From: Chytriomyces cf. hyalinus JEL632
Lineage: Eukaryota > Chytridiomycota > Chytridiomycetes > Chytridiales > Chytriomycetaceae
Assembly: GCA_025435555.1 (NCBI GenBank)
Contig: JAIWWG010000105.1
Coordinates: 32,768-96,767, forward strand
Direction of reading: 5' to 3'
Length of the DNA: 64,000 bases
A program made the position numbers and the translations under genes. Below, one piece after another: positions 13,201 through 24,619 of this stretch. Position 1 is the first letter of the stretch. Every line of letters begins with the position of its first letter. The notes beneath the pieces were generated by a model, which was not told the DNA's origin, made no database searches, and worked only from the letters and a program-made list of their open reading frames with translations.

Positions 13201-14599
13201 ATGTCATCCAGCTTCAAGCAACACAGCGACTTTAAGCAGCTGAATGACGACGATATTCCCATCATTGCTGGATCGGATTCGGTGAAGGAGACCGCAATCG
13301 TTGTTACGGCGGAGCCACCTGCCGACTCGTTCGATGATGCACCCGGTCGCTTCTCCTGGAACCCGTACGACTGGTACCTTGATCTCAAGAAGGAGTACGA
13401 CGAGTTTACTTGGGAGATGGACGAGCGAAAGCGCGTCGTAAGTGTGCCTGTCGTTTGAACACTTGTCAAGTGCTCACTGCTGCGTAAACAGCTGTTGCGC
13501 GCTGTATTTGGAGAGGGACTTGTCACGTTCTTGTTCTTGTTCATTGTTGAAGCCACCGCCGTCAACAACGGCCGCCAAGAAAACCCCGAGAACTTGGTTC
13601 TCAGCGCCATTTCAACAGCTCTGTGTAGTGTTGCCCTCATCTACTCATTTGCCGATGTTTCCGGGGCCCACTTCAACCCAGCTGTCACGTTTGCTACGAT
13701 TGTGACTGGGAAAGTCAGTTTGAAGAAGGGTGAGTGCAAGTACTGCTGTACGATTGAGGGTAGCCACGCTAATTAAGCTCCCAGGACTCATGTTCATTGG
13801 AATCCAGCTCCTAGCTGCGATTCTGGCGAGCTCCTTCTTGATGATCGTGTTCCCACACCCGATGCAAGGGTCCTACCGCGACATCCCGTCCAGTGTGTTG
13901 GTCAACTTGAACCCCGGTGTTCCGCTTGTACATGGATTTTTTATGGAGGTCATCCTGACATTTGTTCTTGTCTACGTCATCTTCGCGACTGCGTTTGACA
14001 CCGGTACGCGTTGCTTGGGCGCCCCACTTTCATGAGTCTAATTAAGAGTATTCTTTAAGTGGACACCTCCAACAAGGTCAAAGTGGCTGGTGCAAGCAAG
14101 GACTCAGAGGCTGGAAAGAACCTGACTATTTATGTTTGTATTTTACTTTTGTACCGGCAGTCTGCTTACGATTTTCACCCTGACGCATACAGACAACCTC
14201 CGGAAACACCAAAGCTGGTTTCGCTCCCATTGCCATTGGCTTTACTCTAGGTGATCATAAAAACAATGAGAGTAGAGCAGCTGGGGTGACTGACATCCTT
14301 GTTTTCTTGCCTAACGATGCCATCAGGCTTCTTGTGTTTGATCGGAGGATCTGTCTCGGGTGGTGCCTTCAATCCTGCCCGTGTGTTTGGACCTGCAGTG
14401 TTAACGGGCAATTTTTCCAACAACTGGGTGTACTGGGTGGGCGACTTCTTGGGAGCGGCCCTTGCGGGATGGACGCAGTCACTCTTTGCGCACGAGGTTT
14501 GAAGTGAAATTAACCTTTGTTCCCGTTCTCTAAACCACTAGAACAACACAGGCAGTGCAGAACAGCCACGCTGTCGGCACCAAGAACAACGCCAAGTAG
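13201..14599 (+). CDS. Aquaporin (MIP family water/glycerol channel)
   Basis: Exons at 13201-13437, 13492-13729, 13785-14003, 14060-14133, 14193-14250 and 14327-14496 plus a short last exon. Six hydrophobic segments and both signature boxes are present: SGAHFNPAVT in the first half and GGAFNPARVFGPAV in the second, the latter with the Arg of the selectivity filter. The 80-residue N-terminal extension is polar and acidic (DDDIPIIAGSD), cytosolic by topology. Phe-Ser-Trp precedes the first helix (RAVFGEGLVTFLFLF). The last splice is ambiguous. An acceptor at 14541 gives a longer, arginine-rich tail, while one at 14560 gives a short tail NSHAVGTKNNAK ending at 14599; the second looks more natural. 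An orthodox aquaporin is more likely than an aquaglyceroporin because the second box lacks the usual Asp after NPAR. Confidence 0.92.
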
Positions 14600-14756
14600 A
14601 ATCAAAAAAGGAAAAACGCGCGTGTCATTTCATCAGTTTCTGATTTATTTGTACAGCTTCCTTCTCTGGAATCGAAATAAAGCGTTTTTGTTCCAACTTT
14701 ATTTATTTATCAAGATGTCTTTATTCGAGCAATAAATAAACCAAAAAAGGCTGATC

Positions 14757-17700
14757 ATGCTCCGAGCTGCCCGCACAGCAATTGTAAACACTGAAGCACA
14801 CGTCAACGCATGCGCTGAACTTTGCCCTCCTTAGACGCCGCGTCGTATTCTCTCACGGTCGAATTCATCAGCCACAACAACCGCAAGCAAATGGAAAGTC
14901 CCCCTGGACCCAGAATGGGCGGGGCTTGTTACAAAAGAACTGAAGGGCAAAGATGCTGAGGCAACCTTGGCTTGGAACACGGCCGAGGTGACATACACAA
15001 TTCATAGGGACTTCGACACTCGCTTCCCGGCAACACTCACTCAACCACAATCCCTGCTTCTCCTGTACAGGGATTCCCAGTCAAGCCGCTCTACACGAAA
15101 GCTGACTTGCCGGGTGCAGTTGCCGGCGATGTTGGCGAGATCCCGGGAAAGTTTCCATTCACCCGTGGACCGTATGCTTCCATGTACACAAACAGACCGG
15201 TTCGTCATTTTTGCATTTCTTGCGCGAGCGCGGTGTACTTATACCCATGTGTACCTGCATCCAGTGGACGATTCGACAAGTAAGCGTTTTTTTGGATTAA
15301 GGTGGCGCACCAACCCTCGCAACGGATTGGGATCGCGGTTTAGCTTGAGCGAATGTATCACGTCATCCATTGACATTCCTCCCACCCTTTTTGCTGCAAT
15401 CTCCAGTATGCTGGATTTTCCACTGTCGAAGAGTCAAACAAGTTTTACAGAAAGAACTTGGCAGCTGGTCAGCAGGGTCTCAGTGTCGCATTTGATCTGG
15501 CCACACACAGAGGGTACGTGCGAATTGCTTTTGGATTTGATCTACATGCATTACAGTGGACTCAATGCAATTTTCTTCGATTCAGTTATGATTCTGATCA
15601 CCCCCGTGTGGCTGGTGATGTTGGTATGGCTGGAGTGGCGATTGACACAGTAGAAGACATGAAGGTGATCAGAAGCAACTTTGAAAGTACACTCAATACT
15701 GACAATGCACGCGTCTCTGCAGATGCTGTTTGACGGGATCCCGCTCAACAAAATGTCCGTTTCCATGACAATGAACGGCGCAGTGTTGCCAATCTTGGCA
15801 ATGTACGTCGTTGCTGCGGAGGAGCAGGTTCGGCGAAATTCATTTCTTGTCAGAGTGACAGCATATTACTCACCCTCGATTTCCCTCGCAGGGAGCCAAA
15901 CAATCCGAACTTGCTGGGACCGTTCAAAACGATATTCTCAAAGAGTTTATGGTTCGAAATACATTCATCTACCCGCCTGCTCCATCCATGAAGTTGATTG
16001 GTGATATTTTCGAATACACCGCCAAGGTGAGTATTTCATGGTTGCGCTTCATAATCAGGATAACTTCATTCTTCATAATCTCAGAACATGCCGAAATACA
16101 ATTCCATCTCGATTTCTGGTTATCACATTCAAGAAGCTGGAGCCGACAACGCCTTAGGTGCGAATTGAAAATCCTCATCTGACCTTGTCCCAACAAATTC
16201 GCAACCAATTACAGAGCTCGCATTCACCATTGCTGACGGTCTCGAATATATTCGTACTGGAATGAGGGCAGGAATGACTGTGGACGAATTTGCGCCTCGG
16301 TTATCCTTCTTTTTCGGAATCGGAATGAACTTTTACATGGAAATCGCAAAGCTGCGTGCTGCTCGTCGTCTCTGGGCCGTCTTGATTAAGCAAAAGTTTT
16401 CTCCAAAGTCGCAAAAGAGTTTGCTGCTTAGAACGCATTGTCAAACGTCCGGATGGTCTTTGACGGAGCAGGTGAGTGAAAGCACGCATACTTTCGTCAT
16501 CATGCGGCGGCCGCTGAATCTTGTATCATTCCATCAGGACCCTTACAACAACGTGATTCGTACCACGGTCGAAGCCATGGCAGCAACCCTTGGCGGAACT
16601 CAATCTCTCCACACAAACGCTTTGGATGAAGCGATTGGTCTTCCCACCGAATTTTCCGCTCGTATCGCACGTAACACGCAATTGATTTTGCAAGAAGAGG
16701 CCTTTATCCCGAAAGTGGCGGACCCATGGGGCGGAAGTTACATGATGGAAGCTCTTACGAATGAATTGTATGATTCGGCGCTCAAGATTATTGATGAAGT
16801 GGAGGCAATGGGTGGCATGGCGAAAGCTGTGGACTCTGGAATGCCTAAACTGAAGATTGAAGAAAGTGCTGCGAAAAGGCAGGCTCGTATTGATTCAGGG
16901 AAAGGTGCGAAATTCAATTCATTGTTTGTGATTTTCCCCTCACGTACTGAATCGGCTTGCAGAGGTTATTGTGGGAGTGAACAAGTACAGACTGAAGGAA
17001 GAAGAAAAGATTGACGTGCTTGCTATCGATAACACGAGTGTGAGGGAACAACAGGTCTGTCTTTAAAGTTGATGTATTTTTTGGAAGCACTAAGATTGAT
17101 ATTTTTTCTACTTGCCTCCATAGGTTGCCAAAATTCAGGCGCTGAAAGCTTCTCGTGATGAAAAAGTGGCCCAAAAATGTTTGGATGCTTTGACACATTG
17201 CGCGGAACACAGTGACGGAAACCTTCTGGCTCTTGCCATCGATGTAAGTGTTGACACTTAAATCATATGCGTAGCCCTGGCTCATAAGATTTGCCAATCT
17301 CTCAGGCATCAAGAGCTCGTTGCACTGTTGGAGAAATCTCTGACGCCCTCGAGAAAATCTGGGGCCGCCACAACCCAACAATCCGTGTCGTGAGTGGAGC
17401 ATACAAATCCGAATACGGAGACACGGACGAAATCCTCGAAACGCTCAGAGTTGTGAACGAGTTTGCATCTAAGGCTGGTCGTCGCCCACGTATCCTTGTC
17501 GCTAAAATGGGTCAAGACGGTCACGACCGTGGAGCCAAAGTGATTGCATCTGGATTCGCTGATCTTGGTTTCGATGTGGATATTGGGCCATTGTTCCAGA
17601 CCCCTGCTGAGGTGGCCAGACAGGCTGTGGATGCAGATGTGCATGTTGTTGGAATTTCATCGCAGGCTGCTGGACACAAGACTCTTGTGCCGCAGTTGGT

Positions 17701-17881
17701 TGCTGAGTTGAAGAAAGTGGGTGCAGAAGACAAGTTGGTGGTTGTGGGGGGTGTAATTCCAGCACAGGATTACGACTTTTTGTATCAAGCGGGTGTGAGC
17801 TGCATTTTTGGACCAGGGACAAAGATTCCTCTGGCTGCTCGTGAGGTTGTGAGCAAAATTAATATTCCGGAAGCGAAGTAG
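14757..17881 (+). CDS. MMUT: Methylmalonyl-CoA mutase, mitochondrial, B12-dependent
   Basis: Fourteen exons sum to 744 residues, the normal length for the single-chain mutase. The first exon (14757-14783) and the start of the second encode a basic serine-rich leader ([18 protein letters not shown]), typical of mitochondrial import. The catalytic barrel shows [34 protein letters not shown] and [18 protein letters not shown]. The C-terminal cobalamin domain has [13 protein letters not shown], with the histidine that coordinates cobalt, then [15 protein letters not shown] and [14 protein letters not shown]. It interconverts methylmalonyl-CoA and succinyl-CoA in propionate breakdown. Exon 4 (15265-15279) is only 15 nt and encodes the conserved WTIRQ. 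Most Dikarya lack this enzyme. Its presence implies cobalamin uptake and an epimerase elsewhere in the genome. Confidence 0.96.
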
Positions 17882-18099
17882 TTTGTGGAATAAAAGGTGT
17901 CTTTTTCATGCAATTTTGAATGAGAAGTTCTGCCTTGTTTGGGACGAGCCAGCATTCAAATGTTGCTTTCTGTTGCTTGATGCCTGGTATTTCTACCTGT
18001 CACATACATCTCTCGCTTACTCAAGGCAGGTTTGAGCGTTGGAGGGAGTGGATGCAACCACTGCTGAGGTGATTTGCAATGCGCAGTTTTGCATGTTTC

Positions 18100-18153
18100 A
18101 CATTTTTCAGTCCCAAAATCGCAGTATTGCAAAAGCGGGAGAGGGTATAAATA
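18100..18153 (+). promoter_or_regulatory. U6 promoter: upstream element and TATA box
   Basis: TATAAAT at 18146-18152 lies about 25-30 bp before the presumed U6 start, the layout of a Pol III type 3 promoter. A block at 18100-18124 (ACATTTTTCAGTCCC then AAAATCGCAG) is shared by all three U6 copies, while sequence further upstream diverges. It is therefore a candidate proximal sequence element. The function is inferred from position and conservation between copies. Confidence 0.55.
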
Positions 18154-18176
18154 GCGACCAAAAACTCTTCAGAAAT

Positions 18177-18217
18177 CGTCCGCCCAACTCCTTGTGGGTT
18201 GCGGCGTGACACATATG

Positions 18218-18248
<31 letters not shown>

Positions 18249-18311
18249 GGCTCCCTGTGCAAGGATGACACGCTTAACTTGAGTGGATGCCGCTTCGGCG
18301 GTTAAATTTTT
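18177..18311 (+). ncRNA. U6: U6 spliceosomal snRNA, copy 1
   Basis: The invariant U6 core is present: AAAATTGGAACGATACAGAG, then AAGATTAGCATGG with the AGC triad, and CAAGGATGACACGC, which pairs with U4 and forms the internal stem-loop. The 5' stem is CCAACTCC/GGGTTG. The 3' part is unusual: a CCGC-TTCG-GCGG hairpin precedes the run of six T at 18307-18312 that should end Pol III transcription. The exact 5' end is estimated from the TATA box and the 5' stem. An upstream TATA and intact core make this the copy most likely to be active, together with the copy at 30.3 kb. Confidence 0.93.
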
Positions 18312-18928
18312 TGATGTCTTTTCTTGTCAGTGTGGAGTGTGGGAGTGAGTCGTTGGGTAATGGAGATTCCCTTATCGTATGGAAGACATGGAACCCACCC
18401 TTTGATGACTGCTTCCCAGAGCGGATACAGCTGTTGCTGACAGCAAGGATGCTGACCAATTCATATGTGTGTTGCCATGCCTCATTCAAAACAAAAAGGA
18501 ATCGATGGAATCCATCCCACTTGAGAATGAAATCTGCGCACTGAACAAGTGGACCTGTCTTGTAACACGGCGTGTTGTGGAAGGGCAGAGAGGTGCTCGC
18601 CTTTTACCGTCGTTTTCAACGTCTGCAATCGCTAAGCGAGAGGCCCCACTCGAGTACAAAGCCATGCCAACTGTCTGTTTGCTCTTTGCAAAGACGGAAA
18701 TAGAAAGCCTCTCAGGGAACGAACTGAATAAAAGTGGGTATTCTTGACTGGTGCTTCGCAAAGATGGATACAGCGCACACTCCAGAAGTCTCCGGCGGTA
18801 CGCACATAGGGGCGGCGTTGTGCGAAGAAGAAGCAATGACAGCGCAGGTTGTGACGCAAGAGAACGGGGAGTTGTTTTTTCTGATAGTGTCATTTTTACC
18901 AGCTGGCATAAAAAAAAAGGGCGGAATA
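18312..18928. other. Intergenic; left part duplicated downstream of the 43.8-kb U6 copy
   Basis: From the T run to about 18480 the sequence is closely similar to 43909-44080 (for example TTTCTTGTCAGTGTGGAGTG and CCCAGAGCGGATACAGCTGT), so the duplicated unit runs at least 170 bp past U6. From about 18480 to the next start codon I see no supported gene; open frames there have no recognisable features. Confidence 0.6.
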
Positions 18929-21038
18929 ATGGACGCAGGCAGCAACTGCAAAAACGACCTAGCTGTTCAGTACATTGCTCTGCTGGAAGCTAGAATGCAT
19001 GTAGCGGACAAGCTAGCCGAGGCATACACCGATCTTCGGAGCATCACCCAACGGACGGAAGCCGCTAACGCCGAGGTGAACACGCTGGCCCAGGAATCGC
19101 TACTGTTGAAATCACAACTGGAGTCACACAATTCGGCCATTGCAAAATGCCAACTCCTGTCTGAGGCAAATCAGCAGCTTCAAATGGAAGTGGCGGATCT
19201 GAGGGCTAGAGGGGCAACAGCTTTCATCACGCATGGTGAGTCATCTCAAAATACCCCAGCTCTGATAGCTAGTGTCCTGCTATGTCTACAGCATCTCATC
19301 ACGAGCTTGTGTTGCTACGTTGTTGTGGTTGTTTGCAGGCCAACGATCAACCAATCTCGTCTCACAAAATCATCATAATGGAAGTGAAACAAGTAGCACC
19401 CATCGAGACACCGCTGATCAAACCATCACTGACAAGCGAGGCCTCAAGCGATTGCAGCCATACGATTCTATGTTATTCGAAGCAACGGCACCGAGTATGC
19501 ATGCGGACGGACACTTTCTTCACACACACAGCAAGAGCACCGTTTCCAACAGTTCTTTTGCCAGCGACTCCGCAGTATCAGCAGATGTACAGTTGCATGT
19601 TCTCGCATCCGAAGACGGTGAGGTGAAGTGCCGCTACTGCCTCAGCCCATTCTCGAGCCCGCATCAAAGCGACTGGATCCAGCATATTGCCAGCTGCGAA
19701 TCGACACCGGAGGCTGTCAGACACGCTCTTTCATCAGCCGATGCGTATTCATTTCTTGAGGGTGGTGCTGACGTGGTTGGTGCTGAGAAGTTGTCCCCTT
19801 CTATTGACGATCATGTCACCAAAAAAGGAATCGGACGCAATCGAATCGTTTCTTGCAACTATTGCTCAGCTCCCATCAAATCCGACTCCAAAAGAGAATG
19901 GGAGAAGCACATGTTCGCAAAGTGTCCCAGTGTTCCCTCAGGTGTCCGGGAAATCTACCTTCCCTTCTCAGAACCGACTCAGATGAACTGGACCCCGCTA
20001 TCACACAACTACGACGCATACCCCTTGAAACAAAGCGCGGAAAATTCTTCACCCTCTCTGACGACTGCTGACCAATCATACGGCGATCACTCTCCTTTGT
20101 ATTTTCCAACGGAGCCTATCCCATACCTTCCTGACGGAACACCAAACACGCTTCGTTTTCGGGCATGGATGGATATCATTCGATACCAGCGACCGCGACA
20201 TAAAATTGTGAATGCAAGTGGTTTGAAAATGACGAGCTTCAAGAAAATGAATCAGTTTCCTGAGGTGAAGACTAACTTATACCGACGTTTTACTGCTTCG
20301 ACCATGCCATTTTATATTCATGCTGCCTCTATTGCTATTCCGCCGTCACCTTTGAATTAGGTTCGGCTGATCGCAGAGACGAGCTCCAGCAAAAGCACGC
20401 TCGGATGCTACGCGGTCCCTGAATATCTGCAGCAAGCGTTTCTTGATCACTTTGACGGCGACAACAAAACGGGTCGTCCCTCAAAAGGAGATGGGAGAAG
20501 AGGTCCCCGTGGCCATTTACAAGAACTCACCCCGTCAACCGTCTTTACCCAAAGGGACTCTTTCAATGGTGAAAACTCGGGATTAAGACGCAATTCCTCT
20601 GTCGAAGGATCGATATTCAAGGCTGCCGCGTACCGAGGAAGCGGGTCAGGGAAAAAATACATCAGGTACGCCAAGTTACACTCAACTTATCATTTCATTT
20701 AGCAACTGCTAATAATACAACTACTACTTACACCATCACCACCATCCCCACCAATTCTGCCACTCCCCATGCTACCACTATCAAATCAATCACACAGCGT
20801 TATCCGCGAAATCATGCCATCCTTCCCAATGCTTCCGGACGATTCTCGAAAAGCAGTCAAACGAGGTGTGCGCCTATTTCTGGAAGCTGAGCTGCAGGAC
20901 AAATTCGCCGATTACGTAATTGTAAAAGGAGGGGGCACCATGTACATGATTCCCGATGATTTGATGGATGCATTTAAAGAGTGGGCGTATGAAGAGCTTA
21001 CGCGTTGCTTTCCGGATGAGTTGATTGTGAGAGTATAG
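18929..21038 (+). CDS. Coiled-coil, two-zinc-knuckle protein, copy 1 (unknown family)
   Basis: Exons 18929-19235, 19339-20264, 20361-20665 and 20798-21038 encode 592 residues. There is an N-terminal coiled coil over about residues 10-95 and a serine-rich linker. Then come two C2HC clusters, CRYC...WIQHIASC near residues 200-223 and CNYC...WEKHMFAKC about 60 residues later, each CxxC then H then C with a tryptophan before the histidine, as in BED-like fingers. After a variable stretch follows the block FPTEPIPYLPDGTPNTLRF/RAWMDIIRYQRP. The C-terminal domain is REIMPSFPMLPDDSRKAVKR plus VIVKGGGTMYMIPDDLMDAF. I recognise no named family. DNA or RNA binding is inferred from the clusters. A paralogue with identical exon phases lies at 39601-41693. 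Upstream is U6; downstream are an LTR-like element and tRNA-Pro. Confidence 0.8.
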
Positions 21039-21292
21039 CATAAAAAAAATACGTAAATAAAAAACAGTGCAAACCACAGTTTTGTTGACGAGAGTGGTAA
21101 TTTTTGCCTGTTTGATTTTGGCGGAAGTTCGCGGCAATCCCTCAACTTGTCAGATTTCATTGTCTTGAGATTAAAGCTCGAAGAATTCTGCCAGAGGCAA
21201 GGGGGGCGTCGCAACATGTTGAAATGCGTTGGTTTGGGACGAAAAGAGTTATCTTTAAACAAGGTTATAAATAATGCTAAAACTGGGGACTT

Positions 21293-21501
21293 TGTGACGT
21301 AAAGAACCTTGATTCCAGAACCTTCCCTTTTTCTGACTTCCCCAATTCCTACGTGTCAATTCTCTTATCATTTATTTCCATCTATTTCTTCAATATTCCA
21401 AACTCTCAATATAAAAGCGACCTTCCACTGATCACAATAAAGCAGCCTATCCTGATCTGATATTCTTTGACCTCTCCGGAATCTGAGCCCATTCCGTAAC
21501 A
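21293..21501 (+). mobile_element. Solo LTR-like element upstream of tRNA-Pro copy 1
   Basis: A 209-bp sequence begins TGTGACGT and ends CCGTAACA, giving imperfect terminal inverted repeats (TGTGAC/GTAACA). It contains ATATAAAAGCGACC and, about 25 bp on, AATAAAG, a promoter and poly(A) layout expected in an LTR. It is flanked by a perfect 5-bp direct repeat, GACTT, at 21288-21292 and 21502-21506. Only CGC separates the right repeat from the first base of the tRNA gene. Layout and ends resemble the minus-strand LTR at 61808-61999. Confidence 0.7.
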
Positions 21502-21509
21502 GACTTCGC

Positions 21510-21581
21510 GGCCTTATGGTCTAGTAGTATGATTCCTGCTTTGGGTGCAGGAGGTCCGGGGTTCAATTCCCCGTGAGGCCC
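21510..21581 (+). tRNA. tRNA-Pro: tRNA-Pro(UGG), copy 1
   Basis: This is a 72-nt cloverleaf. The acceptor GGCCTTA pairs with TGAGGCC, followed by discriminator C. The anticodon stem CCTGC/GCAGG encloses loop TTTGGGT with anticodon TGG. The T arm contains GGGGTTCAATTCCCC. There is no intron. The internal A and B boxes are intact, so Pol III expression does not depend on upstream sequence. The second copy at 42237 differs in the T loop (TTCAAAT). Confidence 0.95.
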
Positions 21582-21810
21582 ACATTTTCCCCCGAAACGA
21601 TAGTATTTTTCGATTTCCTCTGAAGTACCTCTGAAGATATTCGCTCATGAATCGCGCTTGCTGGCTCTGACAGAAATGTTTCTTTTCGAAAAGCGGGTGA
21701 AGTGGTCTGCCTTCACATGAAGTAGACGTGTATCCATCCACTGGTGGTCGAAACAGAGAATATTAAATTGCCAATGCTGGTTTTTTATATTATTTGATTT
21801 TTCCCTTTCA

Positions 21811-24511
21811 TCATTTCCGCTTGTGCTGCTGCCTCTTGTTTTCCCAATACATTTTAACTCTGTCACTTTCCTTCTTTTGCTGGCGAATGACTTTCCTGCG
21901 CACATTTTCATCAATACCCACTGCCTCCCAACCCCACCAATTATCTGAGCCCGACCATTTGGACTGCAGCATTTGCTTCACTTCATCCATGGCGTTTTGT
22001 GGTACTGGCGGTGGGCATAGCTCTTTCAAACGCTTGGCTGGGACCATGTCACCGTCCTGCGCGAGATCTCGTACACGGTCTACAAGGTTTGAGATATGTG
22101 TGAATGCGATGGGAGGCAGGTAGGTGGGGTCTTGTCGGAATATAGTGGAGGCTTCTAAAACTTCTAATGCAGATTCAACTTGATTTGTCCTGAGCAGGGG
22201 GTGTTCCACGATTTCAGTACTTTATCAGGAGAAGACGGATGTCATAACTACAAACCTTGCATGCCCTTTGATCATTGAAACAAAACCATCCCTCAACGCG
22301 TTTTTCCCGCGACCTTCCCGGACGCGTTTGGCTTCTTTTTCGCCCGCAGTTAACTTTCCATGTATAGCACTTTCAAGCATTTTTGTTTCCTGAAGTTGAT
22401 CCCAGGCCAGATATTCCGTCCATATTTGTGGGCCTCGTTCAACCATCAGCTTTTTATCTTTTGTCACGAGTTCGAGTGCAAGTTTGTAGGTATTTGCGGT
22501 TTTGGGTACTGGATTTGACAGACTCGTGTTCACGTTGATGAGTTTTGTTGTCGGTGTTGTTGTTGCACCCTCTCCAGGTGTGCTTTCATTTTTGCTCGCG
22601 TTTGCAATGGATGGATCCGACACATACATTTGATCATAGATTTTCATGGCCGTGGCAGCAGTGACAATGTTTCCCGGTACAGCACAAAAGACTCCCAAAT
22701 ACGCGTCCACAAGCTTACTTGATACCAGCTCGGGCCGTGTTTCAATCAGATCTCCCCAAATTCGTGATGCATCGGCAATGATGGCATATGGAGTTTTATC
22801 CGTGTTTCCGAGATGCAAATGCGACAAGGCGTGGTTCGCGGGGATCGGTTCAACAAAAATGGGGGATTCGCGCAGGGCTTGAGCTTCTTCTCTGATTGCA
22901 ATTTCGGATGCAGTTTCGATCATATCTAGACTCTCCAGATCTGCTTCAGGTGTTTCTGCTTCAGTTGTTTCGTTTGTAGGTTCGAGTTGTGGCGCAGGCA
23001 GAGACTCCTTCCGGATACGCCGTTGTAATCGTATGCAGAAACTTAGGGCCTCCAGCACACCTCGATGAATTGTTTCATCCAATTGAATTGATGAATCGCC
23101 GGTAGAAACTTTGTAAATCATCCAATTCCTGTTTACACATTGAATGTGTTTGTCAGTTTTCGACTCAATCTTGCCCAAAGCGTCCATCTTACCAAATAGA
23201 CCGCAATCTCGCAATATTGCCATTCTCGCCACAAGATCGAATCAACACTTTGCACGCGACGTTATTCACTTCCCATCCTGCATCCACCATTTGGTCAACA
23301 ATCGCCCACATTTCTTCGTGATAATCTGGCCGACTTCCCAATGCTTTCAAAAGAGCCGTGTAAGTGACTTCAGTCGCGACAAGGCCCGCGTCGTGCATTT
23401 CTTGAAATAAATCTAATGCTCGTTCTGCTTGCATATCGAGGGAACATGCATGAATCATTAAGCTGTAGCACGTTGAATCCGGGCTGCAGATTTCTCCGCG
23501 CATAAAGTCGAATGTTCGCCATGCGCGTTTAAGATCGTTGTTTTCCAAGCATCCTTTGATGAGCGATGTAAATATCTGAACGTTTGGATTGACGCCTGGA
23601 TGAAATCTGACCGTCAGATTGTTTGGAAACGATTTCTGCTTGTTTTCCTTTACCTTTCGTCTTCATTCCTTCATACACTGCGAATGCGCCCTTCAGATTT
23701 TTCGCATTGATACACGCTTTTATGAGAATGCTGTAAGAAGCAATGTCCGGTTGAAGGTTGGTATCTGTGCGATTTGTTTCTTGTTGACTGCCGAGATTCG
23801 ACGCCTCTGTTTCAACACACCAAAAACGTCAGCAGATTCAAGCGAAATAAAAGACGAGGTACCGTGGTTAAAGTATTTCGCGAATAGCCCCGCCGTGGCT
23901 TTATAGTCCCCTTTCGCAGCATACGCATCCATCAGAGCATTCACAGCTATGCAGTCAGGCTCCAACCCTTCTTCCGCAATCATATCAAACGCAGCTTGCG
24001 CCTCTTCGGTCCTCCCTAGTAATGCATTCATGCGAATAACTCGAGTAACGTCTTCGATGCGTACTTTGTCTTCTGCGAGATTGGAAACTGGTCTCGGCAA
24101 TCTCATCGCAGCACTTCCATTCGTGACAGGCGCAAACTGAGCAATAAAGTCTCCGACCACCTTTAATGCTACCCTAGATCCAGCGCTTCCCGATGCAATA
24201 CGTTTCTGCATGCGCAAACCGGGGTTTCCAGAGTCGCTCAGCAGTCGATGCAGGTCGTTTACCTGGCTTGATGATAGCCCAGATTGCGATTGAGAGTCCT
24301 TCCCGCTCATGAGTTCATCCACTACTGCCGTATTGTTTCGATTCCGCTTTGTCTCTGTGGGCGACTTTCGAGACTCTTTCAGCTGGCCGCGGAACTCTTT
24401 AAAGCTCGGGATTTTGAGATCCCGCACAAGTGATGGGTCCACACCGTAGCTACGAGCCTGCTGTGTGTGGACTGTCTGCCGCACCAGATGTACAATGCGG
24501 AGCAGATGCAT
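21811..24511 (-). CDS. Pentatricopeptide-repeat protein, mitochondrial
   Basis: A multi-exon minus-strand gene with stop at 21811. The ATG at 24511 opens a basic, acid-free leader (MHLLRIVHLVRQTVHTQQAR), a likely mitochondrial presequence; another ATG lies 17 codons upstream. Clear 35-residue repeats follow: VTRVIRMNALLGRTEEAQAA, PDCIAVNALMDAYAAKGDY, IASYSILIKACINAKNLKGA, VQIFTSLIKGCLENNDLKRA, STCYSLMIHACSLDMQAERA and VTYTALLKALGSRPDY. The C-terminal third is acidic and then basic, without repeats. PPR proteins bind organellar RNA one base per repeat; the RNA partner cannot be told from sequence. A motif TATTTATCGAC sits just before the start codon, as in the TFIIE-beta promoter. Confidence 0.85.
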
Positions 24512-24619
24512 GAGTCGATAAATATTACTTCGGTTTTTTTCAAAAAAGAAAGAAAGGCCCACTTGAGCGACTTTATTTTCAGCTCGTCTCCCACTTTCTC
24601 ACTCGCAACAACGCATGCA

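Noticed and set aside
18486-18893. 135-codon minus-strand frame between U6 and the zinc-knuckle gene
   Set aside because: No recognisable motif. It overlaps the presumed promoter of the next gene, and the duplicated region around 44 kb does not keep it.
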